Shown here piece by piece: positions 9,928 to 19,267 of a stretch of DNA of 64,000 bases (within the stretch, counting starts at the first letter, position 1; every line of letters begins with the position of its first letter). Origin of the DNA: Shewanella ulleungensis (GTDB lineage Bacteria; Pseudomonadota; Gammaproteobacteria; Enterobacterales; Shewanellaceae); assembly GCF_014648315.1 (NCBI RefSeq), contig NZ_BMQW01000009.1, positions 62,001 to 126,000 of the forward strand. Reading direction: 5' to 3'. The translations under genes and the position numbers were made by a program. Under the pieces are notes generated by a model, which searched no databases, was not told the origin of the DNA, and saw only the letters and a program-made list of their open reading frames with translations.

Positions 9928-10152
9928 ATGTTCAACTTAAAAATAATTGCTACGTTAATTCTGACATCCATCATTGGATTTACTACTGCACAAGCAACAG
10001 AGTTAGAGCCTATCAACATGAGTGATTTGCATGCAGAATTATCTCAAAGCATTGAAGCGATGAAAGTTGACATCAATGATGATGTTAACAGCATTTTAGT
10101 TGCAGACAATGAAGAAGCACAAAAAACTTCTGAAGCCATTCAAGCAAACTAA
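9928..10152 (+). CDS. Small acidic secreted protein, unrecognised
   Basis: The protein is 74 residues. The first 23 or so (MFNLKIIATLILTSIIGFTT then AQA) form a signal peptide, leaving a mature peptide of about 51 residues rich in Asp, Glu, Ser and Ala, with no cysteines. The mature part looks helical and amphipathic (LHAELSQSIEAMKVDIN). I recognise no family. GGAGG lies 9 bases before the ATG and a very stable hairpin follows, so it looks like a true monocistronic gene for a periplasmic or exported peptide. Confidence 0.75.
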   Translation: MFNLKIIATLILTSIIGFTTAQATELEPINMSDLHAELSQSIEAMKVDINDDVNSILVADNEEAQKTSEAIQAN

Positions 10153-10167
10153 TTTTTAGCGAGATAT

Positions 10168-10212
10168 ACAGACAATAAAAAACCGCATTAAATGCGGTTT
10201 TTTATTGTCTGT
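10168..10212. terminator. Bidirectional terminator with 21-bp perfect arms
   Basis: The arms at 10168-10188 and 10192-10212 are exact inverted copies around a 3-base loop, with core AACCGCAT and internal A6/T6 tracts. It serves the small secreted protein gene (+) and thiI (-). The unit TTTTTATTGTCTGTAA at the end of the right arm is repeated directly within the next 20 bases (to about 10230). Confidence 0.9.
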
Positions 10213-10280
10213 AAGTTTTTATTGTCTGTAAATAATCAACCAATCAATAACGTCATCGGCATTATTGATTGGCGTTATGC

Positions 10281-11735
10281 TTATGGACGGTAAACTTTAA
10301 CGTTGGTATAACCCTGCTCAATTAAATACAACGCTTGCAATTTACTCATCACACCGCGATCACAATAGAGAAGATAAGTTTTGCTCTTGTCTAAATCAGC
10401 AAACTGAGTCGCTAATTTAAAAAATGGAATAGCTTTCACCGTCACGTTGTCTAATTCTAACGGTTTACGTTCTTCTTCTTCAGGTGCGCGTACATCAATA
10501 ACAATCTCGCCAGAAGCCACGTCTTTAACCGTTTCTGTTTCAGTAACCTGCTTATTCATTTCAGCTTCAATATCGCGAATGTCCATCACCACAGCGGCAT
10601 CAACAACACGGTCGATTAAATCCTCAGAGAATTTAAGCTCTTCTTTTTCTACTTTAGATAAAATTGCTTTCACGGTTGGTTTTTGTGAAATGACACCACA
10701 ATATTCAGGAATAGATTTAGCAAAATCTTCAGTGCCAATCAAACGGCTCTGATTAATGATATCTTGTTTATCCATTGCAATCAGCGGGCGCAAAATCAAT
10801 AAATCAGTACTGCGGTCAATCACGTTCAGGTTGGTTAATGTCTGGCTTGATACTTGGCCTAAACTTTCGCCTGTCACTAACGCTTGGATCCCAAATTTGT
10901 CAGCAATACGCGTTGCAGCGCGCATCATCATCCGCTTTAACACTACGCCCATTTGGCCATTATCAATACGTTCAAGAATTTCAGCCACGACAGGCTCAAA
11001 CGGCACAGACACAAAACGTACCTTGTGAGATTCACCATACGTTTTCCACAAATGGTAAGCCACTTGCTTTACGCCAATCTCGTGCTGTGCACCACCAAGA
11101 TTGAAAAAGCAGTAATGAGTACGGGCGCCTTTTTTAATAAACTGGAAACTCGATACGCCTGAGTCAAAACCACCAGAAATAAGTGATAACACGTCTTCTT
11201 GAGTCGCCATAGGAAAACCTCCCAGACCAGGAATACGACGCTCAACCATGTACAATTTGTCTTGATCAATTTCAAGATTCACTGTTACGTCTGGATTTTT
11301 AAGTTTTACACCAAGCGCGTCAGTGTGTTGGTTTAATCCGCCGCCAACATAACGTTCAACTTCAATAGAGTTAAAATCATGATTTCCTGAACGCTTAACC
11401 CGCACACAAAAGGTTTTACCCGCGATTTCATCGCGGTATTTAGGCAATACTTGCTGGTATATGTGATCAATTGAATCAAAAGCGTATTCACTCACCTGCA
11501 CGACATGAGCAATCCCCGGAATACAGCCTAAACGTTCAGCAAACGCGTCGACTAACTCAGGCTTATTGTCTGGTACTTTCACTAAAATACGATCATATAA
11601 ACGTTGTACCTTGGCTTCTTCATCAACCTTTTTCAGTACATTACGAATATTGGTTTCGAGCATTTTGGTAAAACGCATTCTTACCGACTTACTCTTCATC
11701 ATTATTTCAGGGTATAGCTTTACAATAAACTTCAT
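10281..11735 (-). CDS. thiI: tRNA 4-thiouridine synthase ThiI
   Basis: ThiI adenylates U8 of tRNA and transfers sulfur to it, and in many bacteria also supplies sulfur for the thiamine thiazole ring. The 484-residue protein has an N-terminal ferredoxin-like plus THUMP region, a PP-loop ATPase with [10 protein letters not shown] near residue 185, and a C-terminal rhodanese domain with the active cysteine Cys458 in YCDRGVMSK. The partner cysteine in [11 protein letters not shown] is also present, so the full persulfide/disulfide chemistry of the E. coli enzyme is expected. It follows pomAB on the same strand, separated by a strong terminator, so it is probably transcribed separately. Confidence 0.95.
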   Translation of the reverse strand: MKFIVKLYPEIMMKSKSVRMRFTKMLETNIRNVLKKVDEEAKVQRLYDRILVKVPDNKPELVDAFAERLGCIPGIAHVVQVSEYAFDSIDHIYQQVLPKYRDEIAGKTFCVRVKRSGNHDFNSIEVERYVGGGLNQHTDALGVKLKNPDVTVNLEIDQDKLYMVERRIPGLGGFPMATQEDVLSLISGGFDSGVSSFQFIKKGARTHYCFFNLGGAQHEIGVKQVAYHLWKTYGESHKVRFVSVPFEPVVAEILERIDNGQMGVVLKRMMMRAATRIADKFGIQALVTGESLGQVSSQTLTNLNVIDRSTDLLILRPLIAMDKQDIINQSRLIGTEDFAKSIPEYCGVISQKPTVKAILSKVEKEELKFSEDLIDRVVDAAVVMDIRDIEAEMNKQVTETETVKDVASGEIVIDVRAPEEEERKPLELDNVTVKAIPFFKLATQFADLDKSKTYLLYCDRGVMSKLQALYLIEQGYTNVKVYRP

Positions 11736-11983
11736 GGGGTTTCCGCAGGCATAACTTATCCCTTAGCACAGACACAATGTGGTTAGCTAAAAGGAATTGT
11801 AATACGTTGATTATAAATTGAAAAAACAGCTTACAGATTTGATACATAACGGTTTATTGATAAACCAAAGCAAAAGCGTAAGCAATAATTCGCGGATTAT
11901 ACCAAAAGCTGACTATTAACCAAACATATTCACCAGTTAATCATTCATTTTGTGCAGACTATACGGTTAATAAACATTCTTAT

Positions 11984-12023
11984 AACAAAAAAGCGCAACC
12001 TATTCAGGTTGCGCTTTTTTGTT
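11984..12023. terminator. Strong terminator downstream of pomB
   Basis: An 18-bp perfect stem (11984-12001 with 12006-12023, arm AACAAAAAAGCGCAACCT) has a 4-base loop. On the minus strand it ends in a T6 run 12 bases after the pomB stop, separating pomAB from thiI. Confidence 0.9.
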
Positions 12024-12034
12024 AGTAAGCAATC

Positions 12035-12961
12035 TTACTGCTCTACGGTTATCTCATTTGATTCTTTAGCTTTACCTTGCTCAATGGAAATTTCAACTCG
12101 GCGGTTTCGAGTTCGATTCTCATTGGTGTCATTGGGTACTAGCGGCCGATTTGACGCCTCACCGACAACCTTCATTCGAGTTTCATCAAACCCAGATACA
12201 CGTCTTAATTCATCTGCAACAGCAACTGCACGTTGGCTCGATAGCTCCCAGTTAGAACTGTATAACTCGTTACTAATGTGGGCGCCATCAGTATGGCCAG
12301 ATACCGTCACAATACCAGGAACATCTTTAAGTAACGTACCAATAGAGCGAACAATAGGTTTAAATTTAGGTTGTAAAAAACCAGAACCAGAAGCGAACGA
12401 GCCTTTTTCACGAATGCGAATAATAATTTGTTGGCCCAGTGATTCAATTTCAATGGCACCATCAACGATTTCTTCGTTGAGCTTTTCAGCCATTTTTTTC
12501 ACTTGTTCATTAATATTTTCTTGTGCAGAAGCGGCATCTTTTTTCACAGCCTCAGCTTCTTGCTGCGCCGTTGCAGCTGCATTACCACCACGTTGATCAC
12601 CACTTTGCTTTTGAGTGCCACCCGCGCTGTCTTCCTCGCCGGCTTGATATTCAATCGTCGGCTGGGTCATTTCGTTAGTCTGCTGATTAATAATCTCAAT
12701 CGGCGTGGGATCGGGTCTACCAGGACGAAACTCAAGTGCAATAACTGATGTTCCTTTAGGAATATCTTTCACTTCAACTTTGTTTTGCACCCCAAATGCG
12801 TACTTCATCGAGCCTGCAATTTGCTTAAACTTCATGACGTCCATTTCGGAAAACGCCAGCAATAAAACAAAGAAACACATAAGTAGCGACATTAAGTCAG
12901 CAAAGGTTGCCAGCCACATAGGGGCGCCAGCCGGTGGACAATCACACTTGGCCTTAGCCAT
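12035..12961 (-). CDS. pomB: Flagellar stator protein PomB (MotB family)
   Basis: PomB anchors the stator to peptidoglycan and carries the ion-binding aspartate of the flagellar motor. The 308-residue protein has a short cytoplasmic start, one membrane helix (TFADLMSLLMCFFVLLLAF) with the essential Asp22, a Gln/Glu/Ala-rich linker near residues 100-165, and an OmpA-like peptidoglycan-binding domain with VSGHTDGAHISNELYSSNWE and NRTRNRRVEISIE. The N-terminal context and pairing with a PomA-type partner point to a sodium-type stator as in Vibrio and Shewanella rather than proton MotB; ion choice is inferred. It starts 3 bases after the pomA stop. Confidence 0.92.
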   Translation of the reverse strand: MAKAKCDCPPAGAPMWLATFADLMSLLMCFFVLLLAFSEMDVMKFKQIAGSMKYAFGVQNKVEVKDIPKGTSVIALEFRPGRPDPTPIEIINQQTNEMTQPTIEYQAGEEDSAGGTQKQSGDQRGGNAAATAQQEAEAVKKDAASAQENINEQVKKMAEKLNEEIVDGAIEIESLGQQIIIRIREKGSFASGSGFLQPKFKPIVRSIGTLLKDVPGIVTVSGHTDGAHISNELYSSNWELSSQRAVAVADELRRVSGFDETRMKVVGEASNRPLVPNDTNENRTRNRRVEISIEQGKAKESNEITVEQ

Positions 12962-12964
12962 GAG

Positions 12965-13732
12965 TTACTCTCCGTCCGTTGTATCAATTTTGCGTTGTTT
13001 CTCTGCAAGGTAGTTCTTTAGAAAACCTTCAATAACTCGAGGGTTTTGTCCATCTTGAATCGCCAATACGGCATCCATAATTAAATTACGGTTCAACAGT
13101 TCTTCGCCCATGCGCAGTGACAATTTATCGGCCATAGGTATTGCAATCATGTTTGCAATAACAGCACCGTAAAGCGTGGTTAACAACGCAACCGCCATGG
13201 AAGGACCAATGGATTTAGGGTCATCCATGTTTGACAACATTGCGACTAAGCCTACAAGTGTACCAATCATACCCATAGCTGGAGCAACATCGCCCATGGC
13301 CTTAAAGATACCAATACCAGTTTTGTGGCGGTCCTCAGTTAAGGCAATGTCTTTTTCTAGCGCATTACGCACAACATCACCATCATGACCGTCCACCAAC
13401 ATATCAACGGCTTTTTGCATAAAAGTATTGGTAATGACCGCTTCTTCTAAGGCTAAAAAGCCGCCTTTACGAGCTGCATCGGCCATGGTGACAGATTGTT
13501 CAATCAAGTCTTCAGGCTTATCTATTTTAAACATAAAGGCTTTCATGCCGATCTTTATCGAACCTAAAAATTGCTTTAGGTTAAACTTCATCATCACAAC
13601 AAATAAGGAGCCAGCAACAACAATCAAAATGGATGGGACATCAATAAATAAACCAATACCACCACTGGTCACCATTGCACCAATAATAAACGCAAACGCG
13701 CCGATAATACCTATTAGGGTAGCTAAATCCAC
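12965..13732 (-). CDS. pomA: Flagellar stator protein PomA (MotA family)
   Basis: PomA forms the ion channel with PomB and drives rotor torque. At 255 residues with four membrane helices it is the length of PomA and shorter than E. coli MotA (295). Recognisable segments are the N-terminus MDLATLIGIIGAFAFIIGAM, GLFIDVPSILIVVAGS, the cytoplasmic charged loop (EEAVITNTFMQKAVDMLVDG), and APAMGMIGTLVGLVAML with VALLTTLYGAVIANMI in the last two helices. The start is a GTG at 13732 with GAGGAGAGG just ahead. It is the first gene of the pomAB pair; no clear FliA-type (sigma-28) promoter was seen upstream. Confidence 0.93.
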   Translation of the reverse strand: MDLATLIGIIGAFAFIIGAMVTSGGIGLFIDVPSILIVVAGSLFVVMMKFNLKQFLGSIKIGMKAFMFKIDKPEDLIEQSVTMADAARKGGFLALEEAVITNTFMQKAVDMLVDGHDGDVVRNALEKDIALTEDRHKTGIGIFKAMGDVAPAMGMIGTLVGLVAMLSNMDDPKSIGPSMAVALLTTLYGAVIANMIAIPMADKLSLRMGEELLNRNLIMDAVLAIQDGQNPRVIEGFLKNYLAEKQRKIDTTDGE

Positions 13733-14100
13733 AACCTCTCCTCAATCGCAGTGATGACTCTGCTTTATTGTGCGCTTTATAAGTGCAATTTATAATGACG
13801 TTTTAGCACGTTTAACTTCGATAATAAGCAATCTTAAGCTCAATCGTTATGCATTATTGCAAAAGTTGCAATACTCTCTTTAAATAACATGATGGTATCA
13901 ATCTAACAGCAGTTTACGCTATTGATTGAAAATCTTAACTCTTTATCGGACAAAGTCAGCTCAAGTTTAGCCCGTTTTTAAGGTTTCTAAAAAAAATTCA
14001 ACAACAAAGCGTGCTGTTGAGCAAATAACCAGCGACTGTATTTGACCGATACGCTGGGCTGATATACCTTGTCACACGCGCCGAGAGAGGAATATTAACC
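13733..14100. other. Divergent intergenic region, pomA / xseB
   Basis: This 368-base AT-rich gap between divergent operons must contain both promoters. TTGACC at 14042-14047 with TATACC at 14063-14068 is a possible but short-spaced (15 bases) promoter for xseB. I see no coding sequence, RNA gene or strong repeat. Confidence 0.5.
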
Positions 14101-14337
14101 GTGGCTAAAAAACCAGAAAATCTCAGTTTTGAACAATCTTTGACAGAGCTCGAAACTATTGTAGCTCACTTAGAGCAAGGTGAAGTCTCACTAGATGACG
14201 CGCTCAAACAATTTGAACGCGGTATTACCTTAGTGCGCCAGAGCCAAACTAAGCTAGAACAAGCCCAACAAAAAGTGTCTATTTTATTAAATGAAAATGA
14301 TGTTGATTTAGCACCATTTTCAGTCGAAAGTGAATAA
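14101..14337 (+). CDS. xseB: Exodeoxyribonuclease VII small subunit
   Basis: XseB is the small helical subunit that assembles on XseA to form the single-strand exonuclease VII. The 78-residue protein shows the family core LSFEQSLTELETIVAHLEQG and SLDDALKQFERGITLVRQSQ. The start is GTG at 14101, with AGAGGAA 9 bases upstream. It heads the xseB-ispA-dxs row, an arrangement widespread in gammaproteobacteria. xseA is not in this window. Confidence 0.94.
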   Translation: MAKKPENLSFEQSLTELETIVAHLEQGEVSLDDALKQFERGITLVRQSQTKLEQAQQKVSILLNENDVDLAPFSVESE

Positions 14338-14374
14338 TCGTCAATCCTTTAGGTTGAATTATAGGTCTTGATAC

Positions 14375-15256
14375 GTGTTAGCTGAAGCGATAAAAACTTA
14401 CCAAAAACGAGTTGATGCTGTACTGAATGAGCATTTAAATCAACTTGATGCTGCCGCGCCTCACCTAAAAGCGGCCATGTTGCATGGCGCCTTATTAGGC
14501 GGTAAACGTATTAGACCTTTTTTGGTTTACAGTGTCGGTGACATGCTAGGTGTCAATATTGACGCTCTGGACAAAGCTGCTGCGGCAATTGAATGTATTC
14601 ATGCTTATTCATTAATACACGATGACTTACCCGCAATGGACAATGATGCGCTCCGTCGTGGTCAGCCGACCGTTCATGTTGCCTTTGATGAGGCTACTGC
14701 CATTTTAGCCGGTGATGCCTTGCAAACTCTAGCGTTTGAGATTATTACCGCGCCATGTGAAACACTAACCGCAAGCCAGCAATTAGCCATGGTAAGTGCG
14801 TTAGCCAAAGCATCGGGTTATCAAGGAATGTGTGGTGGCCAGGCGATTGATCTTAGCGCCACCAATCACAGTATAAATTTACAACGCTTAACAGAATTAC
14901 ATAATAAAAAAACAGGTGCTTTGATTAGTTGTGCCGTTGAACTTGCATTAATAACAGCCAATGTTCCAAAAGAGCAGTATCTATTAATGATGCAATACGC
15001 TCAATCACTAGGATTAGCATTTCAAGTTCAGGACGATATTTTAGATATTACCGCAAGCACGGAAGAGCTTGGAAAACCTCAAGGCAGTGATGAGCAATCC
15101 AATAAAAGCACCTTCCCTAAACTACTGGGTCTTGATGGTGCAAAGGCCTGCGCAGAACAACTAATACAAGATGCACTATCAGCGCTGACTAAATTGCCAT
15201 ACAATAGCCAGTTAATTGCAGACTTCGCCCGTTATATTATTGAGCGAAGATTATAA
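14375..15256 (+). CDS. ispA: Farnesyl diphosphate synthase IspA
   Basis: IspA condenses isopentenyl diphosphate with dimethylallyl and geranyl diphosphate to make C15 farnesyl diphosphate for quinones, undecaprenyl carrier and other isoprenoids. The 293-residue protein has both aspartate-rich motifs: HDDLPAMDND (first DDxxxxD) near residue 88 and QDDILD (second) near 221. It also shows GGKRIRPFL and CGGQAIDL. It starts with GTG at 14375, 37 bases after xseB, and is followed by dxs 21 bases later, so the three are one operon in which ispA and dxs supply the same pathway. Confidence 0.95.
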   Translation: MLAEAIKTYQKRVDAVLNEHLNQLDAAAPHLKAAMLHGALLGGKRIRPFLVYSVGDMLGVNIDALDKAAAAIECIHAYSLIHDDLPAMDNDALRRGQPTVHVAFDEATAILAGDALQTLAFEIITAPCETLTASQQLAMVSALAKASGYQGMCGGQAIDLSATNHSINLQRLTELHNKKTGALISCAVELALITANVPKEQYLLMMQYAQSLGLAFQVQDDILDITASTEELGKPQGSDEQSNKSTFPKLLGLDGAKACAEQLIQDALSALTKLPYNSQLIADFARYIIERRL

Positions 15257-15277
15257 TAAGAGTCAGAATATCTCGCT

Positions 15278-17143
15278 ATGAGTTTCGATATTTCTAAATT
15301 CCCAGTACTAGCTCAAGCTAATACACCAGAAGAATTAAAGAAGTTACCGCAAGGTTTACTTCCACAAGTGTCTGATGAACTTAGACAATTCTTACTTCAG
15401 TCTGTTGGTATTTCCAGCGGACATTTTGCGTCTGGCTTAGGCACAGTAGAATTAACTGTGGCACTTCATTATGTCTATAACACCCCATTTGACCGTTTAA
15501 TATGGGATGTTGGTCATCAAGCCTACCCACATAAAATCTTAACGGATCGCCGTGAGCGTATGCATACCATTAGACAAAAAAATGGTCTGCATCCTTTTCC
15601 CTGGCGTGAAGAAAGTCAATACGATACCTTTAGCGTTGGCCACTCTGGTACATCAATTAGTGCTGCATTAGCTATGGCTGTTGCCGCAGACAAAGAAGCC
15701 GCTGGACGTAAAGTTGTGGCTGTGATCGGTGATGGTGCAATGACTGGCGGCATGGTATTTGAAGCCATGAACCACGCTGGTGATCTGCATAAAGACATGC
15801 TCGTTGTGTTGAATGACAATGAAATGTCGATTTCAGAAAATGTTGGCGCTTTAAATAATCATTTAGCCCAATTGATGTCGGGACGCTTTTACACCACGAT
15901 CCGCGAAAATAGTAAAAAAGTGCTTAAAGGCATGCCTGTCATTAAAGAAATGGCTAAGCGTACCGAAGAGCACCTTAAAGGCATGGTTGTTCCTGCTACG
16001 TTATTTGAAGAGCTCGGTTTTAATTACATTGGCCCAATTGATGGGCACGATGTGGATTCGCTGGTAGAAACCTTGCGTAATATGCGCAACCTTAAAGGCC
16101 CTCAAATGCTGCACATCATGACCAAAAAAGGTCGTGGTTATGAACCTGCAGAGAAAGATCCTATCGGTTGGCATGCTGTGCCTAAATTTGACCCTAGCCA
16201 ATTTAAAAAACCTGCAACAAAACCCGGACTGCCTACCTTTTCCCAGGTTTTCGGTAAATGGTTATGTGACGTTGCAGCTCAAGATGACAAGTTAATGGCA
16301 ATAACACCTGCAATGCGCGAAGGCTCAGGCATGGTTGAGTTTTCGCAGCGTTTTCCTGCACAATATTTTGATGCGGCTATTGCAGAGCAACATGCTGTGA
16401 CACTAGGCGCCGGATTTGCTTGTGAAGGACTGAAGCCTGTTGTAGCGATTTACTCAACCTTTTTACAACGTGGCTATGATCAATTAATCCATGATGTTGC
16501 CTTACAACGACTACCAGTATTGTTTGCCATTGACCGTGGCGGTATTGTGGGAGCAGACGGCCCAACTCACCAAGGTGCATTCGATTTAAGCTTTATGCGC
16601 TGTATCCCTAACATGGTGATTATGGCGCCTTCCGATGAAAATGAATGTCGCCAAATGTTATACACTGGCTATTGCTACCAAGACGGCCCAACCGCTGTTC
16701 GTTATCCTCGAGGTAGTGCTACAGGAGCTGAACAAGTCGAGCAAATGACAACCTTACCTATTGGTAAAGGCCTGTTAAAACGTCAAGGCAAAAAAATTGT
16801 CATCATTAACTTTGGCACAACATTAGCCGCTGCATTAGAAGCCGCAGACCAACTTGATGCCAGTGTCGCAGATATGCGCTTTGTGAAGCCACTTGATGTT
16901 GATTTGCTAGCTGAGTTGGCGAATAGTCACGATGTCATTATTACTGTTGAAGAAAATGCAGTCATGGGTGGTGCAGGCTCTGGCGTGCTAGAAGCTCTAC
17001 AACAAATGCGCATTATAAAACCGGTTTTATTAATAGGTTTACCTGATGAATTTATTAAACACGGTGCACCAGACGAAATCACATCAGAATTACAGCTTGA
17101 TGCTGCTGGGATTTTAGCGCAAATTCAGGCATTTGTGGCATAG
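15278..17143 (+). CDS. dxs: 1-deoxy-D-xylulose-5-phosphate synthase
   Basis: Dxs joins pyruvate and glyceraldehyde 3-phosphate using thiamine diphosphate, the first step of the MEP isoprenoid pathway. The 621-residue protein has the usual three transketolase-like domains. Seen motifs are the N-terminal [17 protein letters not shown], the thiamine-binding [15 protein letters not shown] with the following NDNEMSIS, the central [15 protein letters not shown] and [19 protein letters not shown], and the C-terminal [18 protein letters not shown]. It is the last gene of the xseB-ispA-dxs operon and is followed by a terminator. Confidence 0.97.
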   Translation: MSFDISKFPVLAQANTPEELKKLPQGLLPQVSDELRQFLLQSVGISSGHFASGLGTVELTVALHYVYNTPFDRLIWDVGHQAYPHKILTDRRERMHTIRQKNGLHPFPWREESQYDTFSVGHSGTSISAALAMAVAADKEAAGRKVVAVIGDGAMTGGMVFEAMNHAGDLHKDMLVVLNDNEMSISENVGALNNHLAQLMSGRFYTTIRENSKKVLKGMPVIKEMAKRTEEHLKGMVVPATLFEELGFNYIGPIDGHDVDSLVETLRNMRNLKGPQMLHIMTKKGRGYEPAEKDPIGWHAVPKFDPSQFKKPATKPGLPTFSQVFGKWLCDVAAQDDKLMAITPAMREGSGMVEFSQRFPAQYFDAAIAEQHAVTLGAGFACEGLKPVVAIYSTFLQRGYDQLIHDVALQRLPVLFAIDRGGIVGADGPTHQGAFDLSFMRCIPNMVIMAPSDENECRQMLYTGYCYQDGPTAVRYPRGSATGAEQVEQMTTLPIGKGLLKRQGKKIVIINFGTTLAAALEAADQLDASVADMRFVKPLDVDLLAELANSHDVIITVEENAVMGGAGSGVLEALQQMRIIKPVLLIGLPDEFIKHGAPDEITSELQLDAAGILAQIQAFVA

Positions 17144-17183
17144 ATAAGGTTAGTTTTAATTAGCTAGATTACATGATGACCAT

Positions 17184-17214
17184 AAAAAAGGACTGATAAT
17201 TCAGTCCTTTTTTT
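17184..17214. terminator. Bidirectional terminator, dxs / grpE
   Basis: The stem pairs AAAAAAGGACTGA (17184-17196) with the T-rich right arm at 17201-17213 around a 4-base loop, and ends in T7. It lies between convergent dxs and grpE. Confidence 0.88.
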
Positions 17215-17295
17215 ATTTCTATTTAACAGTGAAACGACTAAATGTTTATTTTCAACATCACGTTTCTATATAAGGTTATGCTCTAACTTCAACGG

Positions 17296-17901
17296 CTATG
17301 CTTCAACATCTACGCTATTACCGCCTTGTGAAACCATTACCATGGCTGGACGTAATAAACGGTCATTGAGTAAATACCCTTTCTGCATCACCATCATTAC
17401 CGTGTTAGCTGGGAATTCAGCGCTCGGCTGCATACCAATAGCTTGATGATGATCAGGATTAAATGCTTCACCTTGAGGATTAACTTGGTTTACACCAAAC
17501 TTCTCAACAGAAGTAAGGAACCCTTTCATCGTTAATTCAACACCTTCGTAGATAGCTTTAGTCGTCTCATTTTCAGGGTCTGTTCCCTGCAAAGCGCGCT
17601 CCATATTGTCAATTACTGGCAATAATTCATTAACGAACTTTTCTAAGGCAAATTTACGTGCTTGCTCAACATCTTTCGCAGCACGAGTGCGGATGTTTTG
17701 CGTTTCTGCAGCGGCACGCATCTCAACATCTTTACGCTCAGCCAATGCAGCTTGGGTTTCAGCTAATTGCTGTTCTAATTCTTCGATGCGAAAATTTGCT
17801 TGGGTCAATTCATCCATCAAACTTGCTTCATCAGCCACGACTTCAGGTGTTACCACTTCTTCCACTTGATCTTGCGGTGCGTTGTTCGATTCGTTGCTCA
17901 T
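17296..17901 (-). CDS. grpE: Nucleotide exchange factor GrpE
   Basis: GrpE releases ADP from DnaK and acts as a thermosensor of the chaperone cycle. The protein of about 201 residues has an acidic N-terminal tail, a long coiled-coil helix ([20 protein letters not shown]) and the C-terminal beta domain with [20 protein letters not shown] and VMVSQGGN. The ATG at 17901 has GGAG 5 bases upstream and is preferred over the GTG at 17907. The gene is divergent from nadK, a neighbour pair common in gammaproteobacteria. I could not identify a clear sigma-32 promoter upstream. Confidence 0.95.
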   Translation of the reverse strand: MSNESNNAPQDQVEEVVTPEVVADEASLMDELTQANFRIEELEQQLAETQAALAERKDVEMRAAAETQNIRTRAAKDVEQARKFALEKFVNELLPVIDNMERALQGTDPENETTKAIYEGVELTMKGFLTSVEKFGVNQVNPQGEAFNPDHHQAIGMQPSAEFPANTVMMVMQKGYLLNDRLLRPAMVMVSQGGNSVDVEA

Positions 17902-18056
17902 TTTCACTCCAGCTAAAAAAATGCAAAATTGGATATGCTATTAATGTGACTATTTACTGATTAATTAACAGCGATTATCACACTTTTAATAAGTTTGAGT
18001 ATATTATGGGGATCAATTCTTATGTTTCAAGTCCTAAAGGCACAACAAACTCGAAT

Positions 18057-18935
18057 ATGACTAATTTGTTCAAAACAATCGGACTCATCGGCAAACCGCA
18101 TCACGAAGGGACCAATCAAACCTTACGGCGATTGCATCATTGGCTCAGTGTTCAAGGCTTTAATGTGATTGTCGAAGAACGCGTCTCTGCAGAGTTAGGC
18201 CCTGATGTTTGCTCAATGGACTTACTCGAAATGGGTGAACATTGCGACTTAGCCATCGTCGTGGGTGGTGACGGTAATATGCTTGGGGCAGCCAGAGTAC
18301 TAGCCCGATTTGATGTTGCGGTTATTGGCGTTAACCGTGGTAACCTGGGTTTTTTGACCGACTTGCCACCGGACAACTTTGAAGATGCATTATCAAAGGT
18401 GTTAGACGGTGAGTTTGAAACAGAGCATCGCTTTTTACTTGAAGCTGAAGTGCATCGACACGGTAAGACAATCGCAAGTAATACAGCAGTAAACGAAGCG
18501 GTATTGCACCCGGGTAAAATTGCTCACATGATTCAATTTGAAGTCTATATTGATGAGCAATTTATGTACAGCCAGCGAGCTGACGGCATGATTGTATCTA
18601 CGCCAACGGGTTCAACCGCATATTCATTATCTGCTGGCGGTTCTATTTTAACCCCAAATTTACAAGCCATTATTTTAGTTCCGATGTTTCCTCATACCCT
18701 ATCATGCCGCCCAATAGTGGTTGATGCCAGCTGTAATATTAAGCTCGTCGTATCACCGAATAATGACGAAAATCTTGAAGTGAGTTGTGACGGTCATGTG
18801 CATCTAGCCGTTTTGCCTGGAGATGAAATCTTTATTCGCCGCTCTAATGAACGTTTAAGATTAATTCATCCGAAAGGTCATAATTACTTCCATGTACTGC
18901 GAAATAAGTTAGGCTGGGGAAGTAAACTTTTTTAA
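18057..18935 (+). CDS. nadK: NAD kinase
   Basis: NadK phosphorylates NAD to NADP with ATP and sets the NADP pool. The protein of about 292 residues carries [19 protein letters not shown] (the GGDG diacylglycerol-kinase-type motif), [29 protein letters not shown] and the glycine-rich [15 protein letters not shown], ending LGWGSKLF as in homologues. ATG at 18057 ([18 protein letters not shown]) gives the usual N-terminus; an upstream ATG at 18006 would add 17 residues with no family similarity. Ribosome binding site evidence is weak for both starts. Confidence 0.93.
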   Translation: MTNLFKTIGLIGKPHHEGTNQTLRRLHHWLSVQGFNVIVEERVSAELGPDVCSMDLLEMGEHCDLAIVVGGDGNMLGAARVLARFDVAVIGVNRGNLGFLTDLPPDNFEDALSKVLDGEFETEHRFLLEAEVHRHGKTIASNTAVNEAVLHPGKIAHMIQFEVYIDEQFMYSQRADGMIVSTPTGSTAYSLSAGGSILTPNLQAIILVPMFPHTLSCRPIVVDASCNIKLVVSPNNDENLEVSCDGHVHLAVLPGDEIFIRRSNERLRLIHPKGHNYFHVLRNKLGWGSKLF

Positions 18936-19011
18936 CTTTTGAACTAGCTCACACCTTCTCAAACGTTCGCGTGAAGCCCTTCACATTAACAACTACTAAT
19001 AAACGTTATCT

Positions 19012-19042
19012 TAAGGCCAATCGTTCTTAACGCTTGGCCTTA
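19012..19042 (+). terminator. nadK terminator
   Basis: A 9-bp stem TAAGGCCAA (19012-19020) with TTGGCCTTA (19034-19042) closes a 13-base loop and is followed by T5. Confidence 0.75.
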
Positions 19043-19154
19043 TTTTTATGATTATTTTCGTTCCCCAAAAACGTGATCTAAAACCAACATTCGAAATACA
19101 GCTATTGGACATAGATCCCACTTCGATAAGCAAACCCTGTTTCTCGAGTTTTAA

Positions 19155-19168
19155 ATGATCTCGATCAA
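19155..19168. promoter_or_regulatory. Candidate FNR/EtrA-like site upstream of lldP
   Basis: ATGAT-CTCG-ATCAA matches the FNR/EtrA consensus TTGAT-N4-ATCAA at 9 of 10 positions. It is about 100 bases upstream of the lldP start. Binding and regulator identity are inferred; a chance match is possible. Confidence 0.3.
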
Positions 19169-19267
19169 CACTTTTAACACTTAAATAACGTCTATTACGC
19201 CCTAGTTAGCGAAAGTCTAACAAATAATAACAATTTAATACCCACTATAAGTGATACAGAGGTATAC

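Larger units (their letters stand above)
18936..19267. other. Intergenic region nadK / lldP with terminator and candidate regulatory site
   Basis: This 332-base gap holds the nadK terminator (19012-19042) and, further on, the lldP promoter region with a candidate FNR/EtrA-like dyad (19155-19168). No coding sequence is seen. Confidence 0.55.

Noticed and set aside
11952..12596. 214-residue plus-strand frame
   Set aside because: It is antisense to pomB, which has a full motif set and ribosome binding context. The frame has no recognisable content.
13733..13900. FliA (sigma-28) promoter before pomA
   Set aside because: No TAAAGTTT/GCCGATAA pair was found.
17902..18056. Heat-shock (sigma-32) promoter before grpE
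   Set aside because: No CTTGAAA/CCCCAT pair with proper spacing could be found by eye.
18006..18056. Upstream ATG of nadK at 18006
   Set aside because: It adds 17 residues unlike the family N-terminus; the ATG at 18057 fits better.
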